Source of the DNA: Dokdonella_A sp966248875
GTDB taxonomy: Bacteria > Pseudomonadota > Gammaproteobacteria > Xanthomonadales > Rhodanobacteraceae
Reading direction: 5' to 3'
DNA: 35,213 bases
Assembly (NCBI GenBank): GCA_966248875.1
Contig: CBINBI010000032.1
Location: forward strand, 1-35,213
Shown here: one piece after another, positions 9,184 to 17,255 of the stretch
Numbering within the stretch: position 1 is the first letter of the stretch
Layout of the letters: each line of letters opens with the position of its first letter
The notes under the pieces: model-generated
What the model was told of the DNA's origin: nothing
Databases searched by the model: none
Seen by the model: the letters and a program-made list of their open reading frames with translations, nothing else
Program-made: the position numbers and the translations under genes

Positions 9184-11124
9184 ATGTCGAATCGGATGTT
9201 TCTTCCCGCCACGATCACGGCATTCGTGCTGTGCATTGCCATCTACGCATCGGGGCTGGGCGGAGGCTACGAGTTCGATGACTTTCCGAATATCGTGGAT
9301 AACACCGATCTGCACGTCACGTCGCTTGACCCGGCGGCCTGGCTCGCCGCCATCTGGTCCTCGCCGTCGAGCGACTTTCAGCGTCCTCTCGCTTCGCTGA
9401 GCTTTGCCGCGAATCATTACTTCTCGGGACTCGATCCACTGCCGATGAAAGTCACGAATCTCGCCATCCACATACTCAATGGATGGCTGCTGTTCGTGCT
9501 GCTGCGCCGGCTCGCGTCGACCACTGCCGACACGCCACCAGGACCTCCTTCACGTGGCGACTGGATCGCACTTTCGGTAACGGCGTTATGGCTCATCCAC
9601 CCGATCAACCTGACGGCAGTCCTCTATGTCGTCCAGCGCATGGAAAGCCTGGCACAGGTTTTCGTGCTGCTTGGGCTGGTTGCCTATGTGCGTGCGAGGC
9701 AAGAACAGTGCGAGGGTCGCGGAGGGTCGGCACGATGGCTGCTGTGGCTCGTATTCCCCTCATGTGTCCTGGCAGGCGTTGCGGCAAAGGAATCGGCAGC
9801 GATACTGCCGCTTTTTGCGTTGGTCGTCGAATGCACGATATTTCGATTCCGCGGCTCAAGCAGACACGAGTTATCGGGCTTCTACGCGATATTCCTCGTT
9901 TTCCCCGCAATCGCCGGATGCGCATGGCTTCTACCGAAGGTACTGAATCCGCTCTCGTACGCCGCGAGGACTTTCACGCTTCCGGAACGCCTGCTTACTG
10001 AGCCGCGCGTACTCATGGATTATCTCGCGTGGATCGTGCTGCCATTGCCGCGATTCTTCAGCTTTTTCAGAGACGATTACCCGATCTCGACCAGTCTCTG
10101 GCAACCTGCTTCGACATTGCCGGCGCTGCTCGGGATCGTTTTCATGATCGCCGTGGCATTCTGGGCACGGAATCACCGTCCGCTTGTTTCGCTCGGCATC
10201 GGCTGGTTCCTCGCTGCGCATGTTCTGACGGCGACCGTCGTGCCATTGGAGATCGCGTTCGAGCACCGAAACTATTTCGCCTCTGCCGGATTGCTCCTCG
10301 CTTTGGTGGATGTCGTCCTGCCAACCGCGAAGAATGCGTTTGCCCTGAGCCGTTACGCGACATTGCTCGCGCTTGCCTGTCTCGGTGCCTTCACCTTGAC
10401 GTTGCGCGCGCGCGAATGGAGCGATCCGGTCCGCCTGGCGGTCGCCGAAGCGGCACAGCATCCTCATTCGCCACGCGCAACGTATGCGCTTGGCCGCACA
10501 TTCGTCGTTTTAAGCGGTTATCGGCCAGATTCGCCCAACGTGCCCCGAGCCATCGATGCGCTGGAGGCGGCAGCGCGTGTGCCGGGTTCGACGATCCTGC
10601 CGGAAGTCGCACTCATTACCGTCGCTTCGAGGACCGGCCGGGAGGTGCCTTCCGATTGGTGGCAGAGCATGCACGCGAAACTCGAAAGCAGGCGTCCGGG
10701 TGTCGAGGACGGTGCCGCAATTGCCTCTCTCACTGCGTGTCAGCGCAAAGGGCTTTGTGTCATCGACGACCAGCAGATGCTCGAAATCTACCTTGCCGGA
10801 ATCCGGCACGAACCGGCGAACCCTTCGATTCTCTACAGTTACGCCATCTTCGCATACAACCGCCTGCACGACACCGATCTCGCGCTGCGGCTCGCGAGCG
10901 AAGCCGCGAAGTCGCACGACGTGCAATACCGGATAAATCTGATCGGCTTCCTCCTCGATCTTCACCGCTGGGATCAAGCCCGGAAGGAGCTCGACGTACT
11001 CAGCGCGCACACCGGGTTCGGAGCAACGCGATTGAAGGTCGCGAAGCTGCAAAAACGCCTGGAGGTCGAGCAGACAGGACAGTCCCAGTCCAGAGGTCCG
11101 GCTTCCGGCGCCCTCAACGACTGA
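9184..11124 (+). CDS. TMTC/GT-C-like multi-spanning membrane protein with C-terminal helical repeats, copy 2
   Basis: This 646-residue protein is a paralogue of the upstream gene, sharing domain order and diagnostic motifs: FDDF (31-34) after the first hydrophobic segment, KVTNLAIHILNG (about residue 88), HPINLTAVLYVVQR, LLTEPRVLMDYL and FEHRNY (359-364). The soluble C-terminal part again looks like helical repeats (HSPRATYALGRTF; PANPSILYSYAIFAYNRL). The HP-V-R block is reminiscent of the equivalent TMTC segment. It starts 38 bases after the previous stop and is probably co-transcribed with it. Predicted role: inner-membrane transfer of a lipid-linked sugar to a periplasmic or pilin acceptor, with the repeat tail perhaps contacting the acceptor. 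Function is inference; no clear Shine-Dalgarno precedes the ATG. Confidence 0.75.
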   Translation: MSNRMFLPATITAFVLCIAIYASGLGGGYEFDDFPNIVDNTDLHVTSLDPAAWLAAIWSSPSSDFQRPLASLSFAANHYFSGLDPLPMKVTNLAIHILNGWLLFVLLRRLASTTADTPPGPPSRGDWIALSVTALWLIHPINLTAVLYVVQRMESLAQVFVLLGLVAYVRARQEQCEGRGGSARWLLWLVFPSCVLAGVAAKESAAILPLFALVVECTIFRFRGSSRHELSGFYAIFLVFPAIAGCAWLLPKVLNPLSYAARTFTLPERLLTEPRVLMDYLAWIVLPLPRFFSFFRDDYPISTSLWQPASTLPALLGIVFMIAVAFWARNHRPLVSLGIGWFLAAHVLTATVVPLEIAFEHRNYFASAGLLLALVDVVLPTAKNAFALSRYATLLALACLGAFTLTLRAREWSDPVRLAVAEAAQHPHSPRATYALGRTFVVLSGYRPDSPNVPRAIDALEAAARVPGSTILPEVALITVASRTGREVPSDWWQSMHAKLESRRPGVEDGAAIASLTACQRKGLCVIDDQQMLEIYLAGIRHEPANPSILYSYAIFAYNRLHDTDLALRLASEAAKSHDVQYRINLIGFLLDLHRWDQARKELDVLSAHTGFGATRLKVAKLQKRLEVEQTGQSQSRGPASGALND

Positions 11125-11135
11125 TCCGGTTGCGT

Positions 11136-12239
11136 CTAACCTCGCACCAGCGGCATGAGAAATGCCTCCAGCCCGCGCGCACAATCCGCCCAGCTGGGCG
11201 CCGCCGGCAGTGCGTCGACTTGGGGTGTGCTCAGCTGGTACTCGATCTTTCCTGCCAAGTCGAGTGAATTGCCCGGTTCGTAGAGGCACTCGGGGTGTGC
11301 GGCGAGGACTCGTGCGGCTTCCCCGACCTCAGCTGCGACAACAGGCGTACGGGTCGACAGCATTTCGAACAGCTTGAGTGGCATGCAGTAGCGGCCAAAT
11401 TCGGAGTCGCGATTGCACACGACGCCGACATCGAGTGCCGACAGGACGAATGGCACCTGTTCGAGGGGAAGTACACCAAGGTCCACGATGCGAGGATGCC
11501 GGAATCTTGCCGGCGTCGAGTCAGTCACGCCGGCATGGACCAGCCACAATTGCTCGTCACGCGAAGCGAGGGCAAGGAACGCCTCGAACAGGTCACTGAT
11601 GCCCCGATCATCATTGATCGCACCCGCCGTTCCAACGAGCCGTCCGTCCAACGGGAGACCCAGACGCCGCCGACACTCGAGCCGATCGCGTACGACGAAA
11701 AGATCCTTACGGGCTCCGTTCTGCACGATACCGGTCGGCCTGATACGGCGATAGCGGTGCTCGACCCGCTGTGCCAGCAGGCTGCCGACGGTCGTGACTC
11801 CCTCAGCCTCCCGGCACGCCACGCGGAAACTCTGCGCAAGACCCGGGAGGCGAGAAAGACCGAAGCTCTCGTAATTGTCATAAAGATCGATGACCAGCGG
11901 CAGACCGCACTCGCGCGTCCATCGGAAGGCAAGGGTGCACTGCAGCATGTCGCCGCTGGACCAGACGACATCAGGCATCCACTCGTTGGTCGCACTGGAA
12001 AGAATCCGGTTGTAGCAAAGAAGCCCGAGCGGCAGCGCATTTTCCGACCGCCAGCTCAGGCGGGGATACTCAGTCCATCGATAGGCCCCCTGGGCGCGCT
12101 TACGATAGCTGATTGCGATACCGCGAACGTCATGGCCCCACTCGGATAGCGCTGCAGGGATCTCGAAGAGTCGCCCGAAGCGTTCATCCAGCAAGTCCTT
12201 CCCGGTATATTGACGCTTGGTCAGCACTAATATGCGCAT
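11136..12239 (-). CDS. GT4-type glycosyltransferase
   Basis: This looks like a cytoplasmic GT-B retaining glycosyltransferase of the GT4 group, adding one sugar to a lipid-linked glycan. The 367-residue product starts MRILVLTKRQYTGKDLLDERFGR. The C-terminal Rossmann half has LVGTAGAINDDRGISDLFEAF, then YCMPLKLFEMLSTRTPVVA, the position of the donor-binding glutamate region. The start at 12237-12239 has GAGG 5 bases upstream; the frame is open to 12338, but those extra residues look non-coding. It is transcribed toward the end of the second membrane protein (11-base gap, convergent) and divergently from the next methyltransferase. Sugar specificity cannot be read from sequence. Confidence 0.85.
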   Translation of the reverse strand: MRILVLTKRQYTGKDLLDERFGRLFEIPAALSEWGHDVRGIAISYRKRAQGAYRWTEYPRLSWRSENALPLGLLCYNRILSSATNEWMPDVVWSSGDMLQCTLAFRWTRECGLPLVIDLYDNYESFGLSRLPGLAQSFRVACREAEGVTTVGSLLAQRVEHRYRRIRPTGIVQNGARKDLFVVRDRLECRRRLGLPLDGRLVGTAGAINDDRGISDLFEAFLALASRDEQLWLVHAGVTDSTPARFRHPRIVDLGVLPLEQVPFVLSALDVGVVCNRDSEFGRYCMPLKLFEMLSTRTPVVAAEVGEAARVLAAHPECLYEPGNSLDLAGKIEYQLSTPQVDALPAAPSWADCARGLEAFLMPLVRG

Positions 12240-12247
12240 CGCTACCT

Positions 12248-12263
12248 CGGAAGGCGCCTTCCG
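12248..12263. promoter_or_regulatory. Perfect 16-base palindrome beside the GT4 ribosome site
   Basis: CGGAAGGCGCCTTCCG is a perfect palindrome in the divergent gap between the GT4 gene and the methyltransferase. It abuts the GT4 Shine-Dalgarno (GAGG on the minus strand, 12245-12248). It may be an operator, or a hairpin in the mRNA leader masking the ribosome site. No protein is assigned. Confidence 0.4.
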
Positions 12264-12346
12264 GCTGGAGCGCGCGTGTTCCCGTAGGGGCGCCCGACCG
12301 GACAAGTCCCATGGCGAGCAAAAACGAGGTTGCTGCAAGGGAAAGG

Positions 12347-13126
12347 ATGCCGAACGCGCATCACCTCCATTCTGTCAAGGCGATCCGCGCTCATGAGTTG
12401 CGACAGGCGCTCATGTGGTTTCCCCCACCGCTCGATGCCGATCGCATTCGAACGGTTCTCGAGATCGGTGCCGGTACGGGCCAGCAGGCCAGAGCTATTC
12501 AAGCCGAAGGCTACCGCGTCACGGCCGTCGATCTTCAGAATAGTCACTACAGGGCGGTGCGCGTATTCGATGTCATCGATTACGACGGTACGACGATACC
12601 GGCCGCCGACGGAAGTGTCGATATCGTCTTCAGTTCCAACGTCCTCGAACATGTCGGTGACATCGATGCTCTGCTCGATGAGATGAGACGCGTGCTGGCC
12701 GACGACGGGACGGCGATTCATCTGATCCCGAGCAGTGTCTGCCGCCTGTGGCGCTTCCCCGCGCACTACGTCTGGCTTGCCAGACGCGTGGTCCGGCGCC
12801 TGGCGCTCGCCGTTCGCGGCAGCGAGCCAGGTGAGATGGCGGACATACCGCGAACGCCAGCGGCGGCCAGCGAATGGCTGCGTACGCTGTTCCCGTCGCG
12901 TCACGGCGAACGCGGCAGCGCGCTGACGGAGGTCTGGTATTTTTCGCGGCGCTGGTGGCTCCGCAAGTTCGCCGAGCACGGATTCGGTGTGTGTCGGGTC
13001 GAGCCTAATCATCTTTTCTACACAATGGCCAATTCCACGTCTCTCGGCATTGGCCTGCGTCAGCGTCTGTCGAGAATTCTCGGGTCGGCCTGCACTCTGT
13101 ATGTTTTACGCAAAGCCGCGCCATAG
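12347..13126 (+). CDS. Class I SAM-dependent methyltransferase (Methyltransf_11-like)
   Basis: The product (259 residues from the chosen start) has the SAM-binding motif I VLEIGAGTGQQARAIQ, the acidic end of strand 2 (VTAVDLQ), and the motif IV/post-motif block DIVFSSNVLEHVGDIDALL followed by MRRVLADDGTAIHLIP, as in Methyltransf_11 proteins. In this setting it probably methylates a sugar or lipid-linked glycan intermediate; the substrate is unknown. I prefer the ATG at 12347 because AAGGGA (12337-12342) lies just upstream; the ATG at 12311 gives 12 more residues but has no visible ribosome site. The FkbM gene follows after 13 bases on the same strand. Confidence 0.85.
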   Translation: MPNAHHLHSVKAIRAHELRQALMWFPPPLDADRIRTVLEIGAGTGQQARAIQAEGYRVTAVDLQNSHYRAVRVFDVIDYDGTTIPAADGSVDIVFSSNVLEHVGDIDALLDEMRRVLADDGTAIHLIPSSVCRLWRFPAHYVWLARRVVRRLALAVRGSEPGEMADIPRTPAAASEWLRTLFPSRHGERGSALTEVWYFSRRWWLRKFAEHGFGVCRVEPNHLFYTMANSTSLGIGLRQRLSRILGSACTLYVLRKAAP

Positions 13127-13139
13127 CCGCCGGCCAGCT

Positions 13140-14036
13140 ATGGACAACGCGCTCAGGACATTTCGGTGGTTTGCCAACCTTCTCTCGATGCGGGGGCGGG
13201 TGCCAATTTTCCAGGCGCTGTTCCGCCGCGCCTTCCGAAAGGTCCACCGCACGATCAGCGTTCGCGATTTCGACGGCGATTTGACGATCAGCCTGCGCCT
13301 TTCCGAGCATATGCAGCGGCGCATGTTCTGGATGGGTTATTACAACCGCGATATAGTCGCACTGCTCGATCGCATGCTAACCCCTGGAATGGTGCTGATC
13401 GATGTCGGCGCCAACATTGGCGAAATATCGCTGGTGGCCGCCAAACGCGTCGGCCCGGAAGGTCGAGTGATTGCGTTCGAACCGGTTGATCGCATCGCCG
13501 ATGTATTGGAGTCGAACATGGCGAGGAATGGCTTACGACAAGCCCTCGCCGTCCGCTACGGGCTATCTGACCACAATACCAGTGCCCCTATCTATGCTTC
13601 GTGCGGACAGGGCGAACAAAATGACGAGAATGACGGCCTCGGCAGCCTGTATGGTGCTGCCGCGGAAACTGCACCGCTCCAATACGTCACACTTCGGACG
13701 CTCGACGACTATCTCGAAGAGAATCCTCTCGATCGAGTGGATTTCATCAAGATCGACATCGAAGGTGCTGAGCTGCCATGCCTCCGGGGATCCGCGCGGA
13801 CGATCGAACGATTTCGGCCGATGCTGATTATCGAAGTTCAGCGCGCATCAGCCACCATGGCCGGGTATTCCGTCGAAGACACGTTGGGTTTTCTCGCAGA
13901 GCGACACTACCGCTTTGCGAGTATTGGCCGTTCAGGGCGTCTGCGCGACATAACTCTCGAAACGCTGGGTGATTACCAGAACGTGCTCTGCATGCCAATT
14001 GGAGGGGCGGTGCGGCCGCCAGTCCGCGGATCGTGA
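13140..14036 (+). CDS. FkbM family methyltransferase
   Basis: FkbM-type enzymes are SAM-dependent O-methyltransferases often found in surface glycan clusters, where they methylate sugar hydroxyls. The 298-residue product has the family's SAM motif IDVGANIGEISLVAAKRVG, the acidic strand-2 motif VIAFEPVDR, and the hallmark VDFIKIDIEGAELPCL followed by PMLIIEVQ. The start is the ATG at 13140, 13 bases after the preceding methyltransferase; no strong ribosome site is visible, so translational coupling is likely. The stop overlaps the next gene's GTG by 4 bases (14033-14036). The cap modification would make a distinctive terminal sugar; that is inference. Confidence 0.9.
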   Translation: MDNALRTFRWFANLLSMRGRVPIFQALFRRAFRKVHRTISVRDFDGDLTISLRLSEHMQRRMFWMGYYNRDIVALLDRMLTPGMVLIDVGANIGEISLVAAKRVGPEGRVIAFEPVDRIADVLESNMARNGLRQALAVRYGLSDHNTSAPIYASCGQGEQNDENDGLGSLYGAAAETAPLQYVTLRTLDDYLEENPLDRVDFIKIDIEGAELPCLRGSARTIERFRPMLIIEVQRASATMAGYSVEDTLGFLAERHYRFASIGRSGRLRDITLETLGDYQNVLCMPIGGAVRPPVRGS

Positions 14037-15172
14037 GGATAATGCTTCTGCTGAGCCGACTCGATCACGGCGGAATGGAGCGCGTCCAGCTCAACATTGC
14101 GAAGTCGCTCCACGCGAGAGGTTTTGACATCGTGATCGCCGCGGGAAAGATCAACGCTGACCCGAACGGCGAGCTGCCGCCCGACATCCGGATTGTTGAA
14201 ATAGCCCCGTCGGGACCCGCGTCTTTCCCGACAGGTGTCGTGCGTGTGCTCCGACGGGAACGCCCTGACGTAGTCTTCACAACAGCGAACGATGTCGCTT
14301 GCCTTGTTCTTGCAATGCGGGCGATCACGTTTAGTGACATTCGTGTCATCGTTACCCAGCATCTGTCACTGTCAGGCCCCCGACTGGCCGCACGCGGCCT
14401 GAGGCGCATCAAGCTCGAGCTGGTGCGGGCATTGATGTGGCTTCTCGTCAGACGCGCCGACAAAATCGTGGCGGTTTCCGACGGCGTCGCACGCGACCTG
14501 CAGAGTGACATCGGGGTTGACGGCAGCAGGATCGTAACCATTCACAATCCCGTCATAGGTAGCGATTTCGAGGAGCGTTCGTGCGCCAATGTCCCTTGGC
14601 CGTGGGGCGATCTCGCCGCTCCCACTTTCGCCTTCGTCGGCAGGCTGTCCAAGGAGAAGCGACTCGATCTCCTGATCAGCAGCTTTCGCCGACTGCTCGA
14701 AACGCGACCAGCCCGGCTCATCATCGTCGGAACCGGCCCGCTGCATGACCAGCTCAGCCAAGAGATCAGCACGGCTGGCCTGGATGCCCACTGCAGGCTG
14801 ACAGGTTACACGGAGAATCCATTGCCTTATATCCGCGCTTCGTGTGCGCTCGTGCTTTGCTCAGACTATGAAGGCTTCGGAAACGTACTCGTGGAAGCGA
14901 TGGCTTGCGGGACCCAGGTCATAGCAACAGACTGCCCATCAGGCCCCGCCGAGATACTGCAAGGCGGAAAGTACGGTCAGCTCATACCACGAGGCGACGG
15001 CGATGCGCTGGTCGGAGCGATGCGTCGTGTACTGGACGAACGTCGCATTCCGGCAGAAAAGCTTATCGAGAGGGCGAAAGATTTTAGTATCGAGCGCGCA
15101 ATCGACGCGTACCACAAGCTGATCCAGGAAATCATGCAGACGAACAGGGCAAGCGATCGCTCCGGCGGGTGA
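14033..15172 (+). CDS. GT4-type glycosyltransferase
   Basis: This is a GT-B glycosyltransferase of the GT4 family, expected to extend a glycan on the cytoplasmic face. The 379-residue product opens with MRIMLLLSRLDHGGMERV, the glycine-rich acceptor-side loop. It contains DKIVAVSDGVARDL and FAFVGRLSKEKRLDLLI, the donor-domain start, and EGFGNVLVEAMACGTQVIAT, the EX7E-type motif with both glutamates. The start is a GTG overlapping the FkbM stop by 4 bases (GTGA), an indicator of translational coupling. Its 3' end overlaps the convergent flippase gene by 41 bases. The sugar is not predictable. Confidence 0.92.
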   Translation: MRIMLLLSRLDHGGMERVQLNIAKSLHARGFDIVIAAGKINADPNGELPPDIRIVEIAPSGPASFPTGVVRVLRRERPDVVFTTANDVACLVLAMRAITFSDIRVIVTQHLSLSGPRLAARGLRRIKLELVRALMWLLVRRADKIVAVSDGVARDLQSDIGVDGSRIVTIHNPVIGSDFEERSCANVPWPWGDLAAPTFAFVGRLSKEKRLDLLISSFRRLLETRPARLIIVGTGPLHDQLSQEISTAGLDAHCRLTGYTENPLPYIRASCALVLCSDYEGFGNVLVEAMACGTQVIATDCPSGPAEILQGGKYGQLIPRGDGDALVGAMRRVLDERRIPAEKLIERAKDFSIERAIDAYHKLIQEIMQTNRASDRSGG

Positions 15173-16376
15173 GATAACCGAACCACACCATCAAAGCGAG
15201 TGCGGACTCCGTCATGACAAGGCCGAAGGCGGCACCTGTCAATCCGAGGTAGGGGACGAGCACGTTCATCGCTACGCCCATGATGACAATACCCAGCGTG
15301 TCGGTAAGAACGCGCCATCGCGTAGCCCCTATGCCGAGCAGCACGTGAACGCCGAGGCTGCGCAGGCAATAGATCGGAACATACAGCGCAAGCACGCGCA
15401 CGGCTTCACCAGCCGAAGCAAAGTCCGACCCCAGAAGCCAGGCGACAATCGGTGCTCCGCACCAGACGGACGCACCGGCCACGCCCCCATAGCAAAGTAC
15501 TGAAGCGACCAGCATCGGCATCATGCGGGGATGGGCTTGCCTGCTTTGTTCGATGCGGAACAATCGTGGAAGTGCCGTGAATACGAGGGCATCGACAGGA
15601 ATCGTGACCAGGCTCGCAAATCGCTGCGCTGCGGAGTAATTGCCCGCAATGGCGGCTCCACCTGCACGCAGGACGAAAGACTTGTCCAGAGAGGTCATCG
15701 CAAGACTACTGGATTGTATCGCTGCAAAACCCAGCCCTTCGCGTATGTCGTTCAATCGGAGCGGAACCGAACCGAACCGGAGGCCCAAGTCACGCTTGCA
15801 TTTGATGAGGAGCAGCGTGGCAGAACTCACGCTCATTACCATGTGCAGCAAAACGTAGATCACCAGAGTCGGTACCGAAACCACTGTCAGGATGAGAGCT
15901 GCCAGCACTTTGCCTAAGGACAGAAAAACCGGAGCGGCAGCAGCCGGCAGCATCCTTCCACAAGCGGCGTATGCCGTGGCTACTTGCGACACTACGGATG
16001 TAACACCCACTTCGGCTAGTGCGATCGCAATCAGGACCCGCCATTCGATCGCAAACAATCCGTGCGCGAGCCACAGGAACACTGCCATTATGGGAAGTAC
16101 GCTCCAGGCGAATACTTGCGTCGCCTGGTTCCATCGGACAAAGAGCAGCTTCTGGTCGCGAGCTACGTCCTGATACAGACGCAAACCCTGGCCCAGCCCG
16201 GCAAATCCTCCGACGACGAGCGCCAGTCCGACGACGCCGGAAAATACCCCGTATCCGCTTGCCCCAAGCGTTCGAGCAAGCAGCACCACCCACACGAACT
16301 GGGATCCGATCCGCGCTACATTCCACGCCATCACACCGAGCGTGTTTCGCGCCAGCCATCCGAACCGTTGACTCAC
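15132..16376 (-). CDS. Wzx-type polysaccharide/oligosaccharide flippase (MOP superfamily)
   Basis: This multi-spanning protein probably flips a polyprenyl-linked oligosaccharide across the inner membrane. The 414-residue chain has about twelve hydrophobic segments and the typical opening of polysaccharide_synt proteins (ARNTLGVMAWNVARIGSQF, then VLLARTLGASGYGVFS). Cytoplasmic loops carry basic residues (KCKRDLGLRFG), and there is a central DKSFVLRAGGAAIAGNYSAA block. The start is the GTG at 16374-16376, 25 bases after the upstream methyltransferase stop, so the two are probably one operon. Its 3' end overlaps the opposing GT4 gene. A flippase beside membrane GT-C enzymes supports en-bloc glycan transfer in the periplasm; that link is inference. 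Confidence 0.9.
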   Translation of the reverse strand: MSQRFGWLARNTLGVMAWNVARIGSQFVWVVLLARTLGASGYGVFSGVVGLALVVGGFAGLGQGLRLYQDVARDQKLLFVRWNQATQVFAWSVLPIMAVFLWLAHGLFAIEWRVLIAIALAEVGVTSVVSQVATAYAACGRMLPAAAAPVFLSLGKVLAALILTVVSVPTLVIYVLLHMVMSVSSATLLLIKCKRDLGLRFGSVPLRLNDIREGLGFAAIQSSSLAMTSLDKSFVLRAGGAAIAGNYSAAQRFASLVTIPVDALVFTALPRLFRIEQSRQAHPRMMPMLVASVLCYGGVAGASVWCGAPIVAWLLGSDFASAGEAVRVLALYVPIYCLRSLGVHVLLGIGATRWRVLTDTLGIVIMGVAMNVLVPYLGLTGAAFGLVMTESALALMVWFGYLTRRSDRLPCSSA

Positions 16377-16401
16377 GACGACTCACGCTGTGTCTGCTGG
16401 T

Positions 16402-17187
16402 TCATGTTCGGGACTCGAGTGGCGAGCATTTACGTGATCGTTGGGCGATCAGGAATGCGCTCTCGAACTCGAAATCGTGCGTCGGCTCAGCAACGGATAG
16501 GAGCATGCTATCGAAGCCGCGCCTGTGCAGATCAGAGACAATAACCCGAAGGTCATATACATGCAGTTGCATAGCCGGCTCGAACAAAGGCCGGTGTCGC
16601 ATTAGATTCCGGAGCCAATTGAGTGGAGCGAGCGCATACCGAAGCCTGACGAGATTCCGCTTGAGCGGAGAAGCAGTACATGAAATCAGGAATTGCGCGC
16701 AGAAATAACCACCCTCGTTCACCTGCTCGGATAGGCGCTGCATCAGCCGGCGCCCACGCGACCATGGAATGTGCTGCAGAACAATGAACGTGTGGACGAG
16801 GTCGAACGTTGTGGAGACCTCGCTCAGGTCGTCGTCGGATTTGACAAAGTCCGCATTTGCCACCGCGGCGCGCGCGCAATTCCGCCGAGCCTCTTCGATC
16901 ATCGCTTCTGAGACATCGACACCGACTACACGTTTGGTATGCCGAGCGAGAGCAATTACAAGCCGGCCGACGCCACAGCCGAAATCCAGTGTCGATAGCG
17001 GAGAAAAGCCGGACTCGAAATGGTTTCTGATCCTCGAGAGCACTTCCGCAACGTGTACTTCGCCGGAGCGAAAGAATTCAGCGCGCACTTCCTCGCTCAT
17101 GTTTTCGCGACGGTACTTGTCGCTCGAAATGACGCCAAAATAGGGATCCGTTCGGCCCCATGTTTCCCAATCCTTATCGGTTCCCAC
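16402..17187 (-). CDS. Class I SAM-dependent methyltransferase
   Basis: The product (261 residues) has SAM motif I TLDFGCGVGRLVIALARHT, the acidic strand-2 motif VVGVDVSEAMIEEARRNC, and the motif IV region FDLVHTFIVLQHIPWSRG, as in Methyltransf_11/25 proteins. The N-terminus (GTDKDWETWGRTDPYFGV) resembles a group found in glycan clusters. I chose the GTG at 17185-17187 because AAGGGGG lies 4 bases upstream and the conserved block starts right there. An alternative GTG at 17257-17259 would overlap the upstream GT4 stop in a GTGA arrangement and add 24 residues. It lies between a GT4 gene and the flippase on the same strand; the substrate is unknown. Confidence 0.86.
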   Translation of the reverse strand: MGTDKDWETWGRTDPYFGVISSDKYRRENMSEEVRAEFFRSGEVHVAEVLSRIRNHFESGFSPLSTLDFGCGVGRLVIALARHTKRVVGVDVSEAMIEEARRNCARAAVANADFVKSDDDLSEVSTTFDLVHTFIVLQHIPWSRGRRLMQRLSEQVNEGGYFCAQFLISCTASPLKRNLVRLRYALAPLNWLRNLMRHRPLFEPAMQLHVYDLRVIVSDLHRRGFDSMLLSVAEPTHDFEFESAFLIAQRSRKCSPLESRT

Positions 17188-17255
17188 GATGCCCCCTTGC
17201 CGTAAATTTGCCTTGCTGTGCGCCACGCGTTCGTCGGCGAAAGCCCATGCAATCG

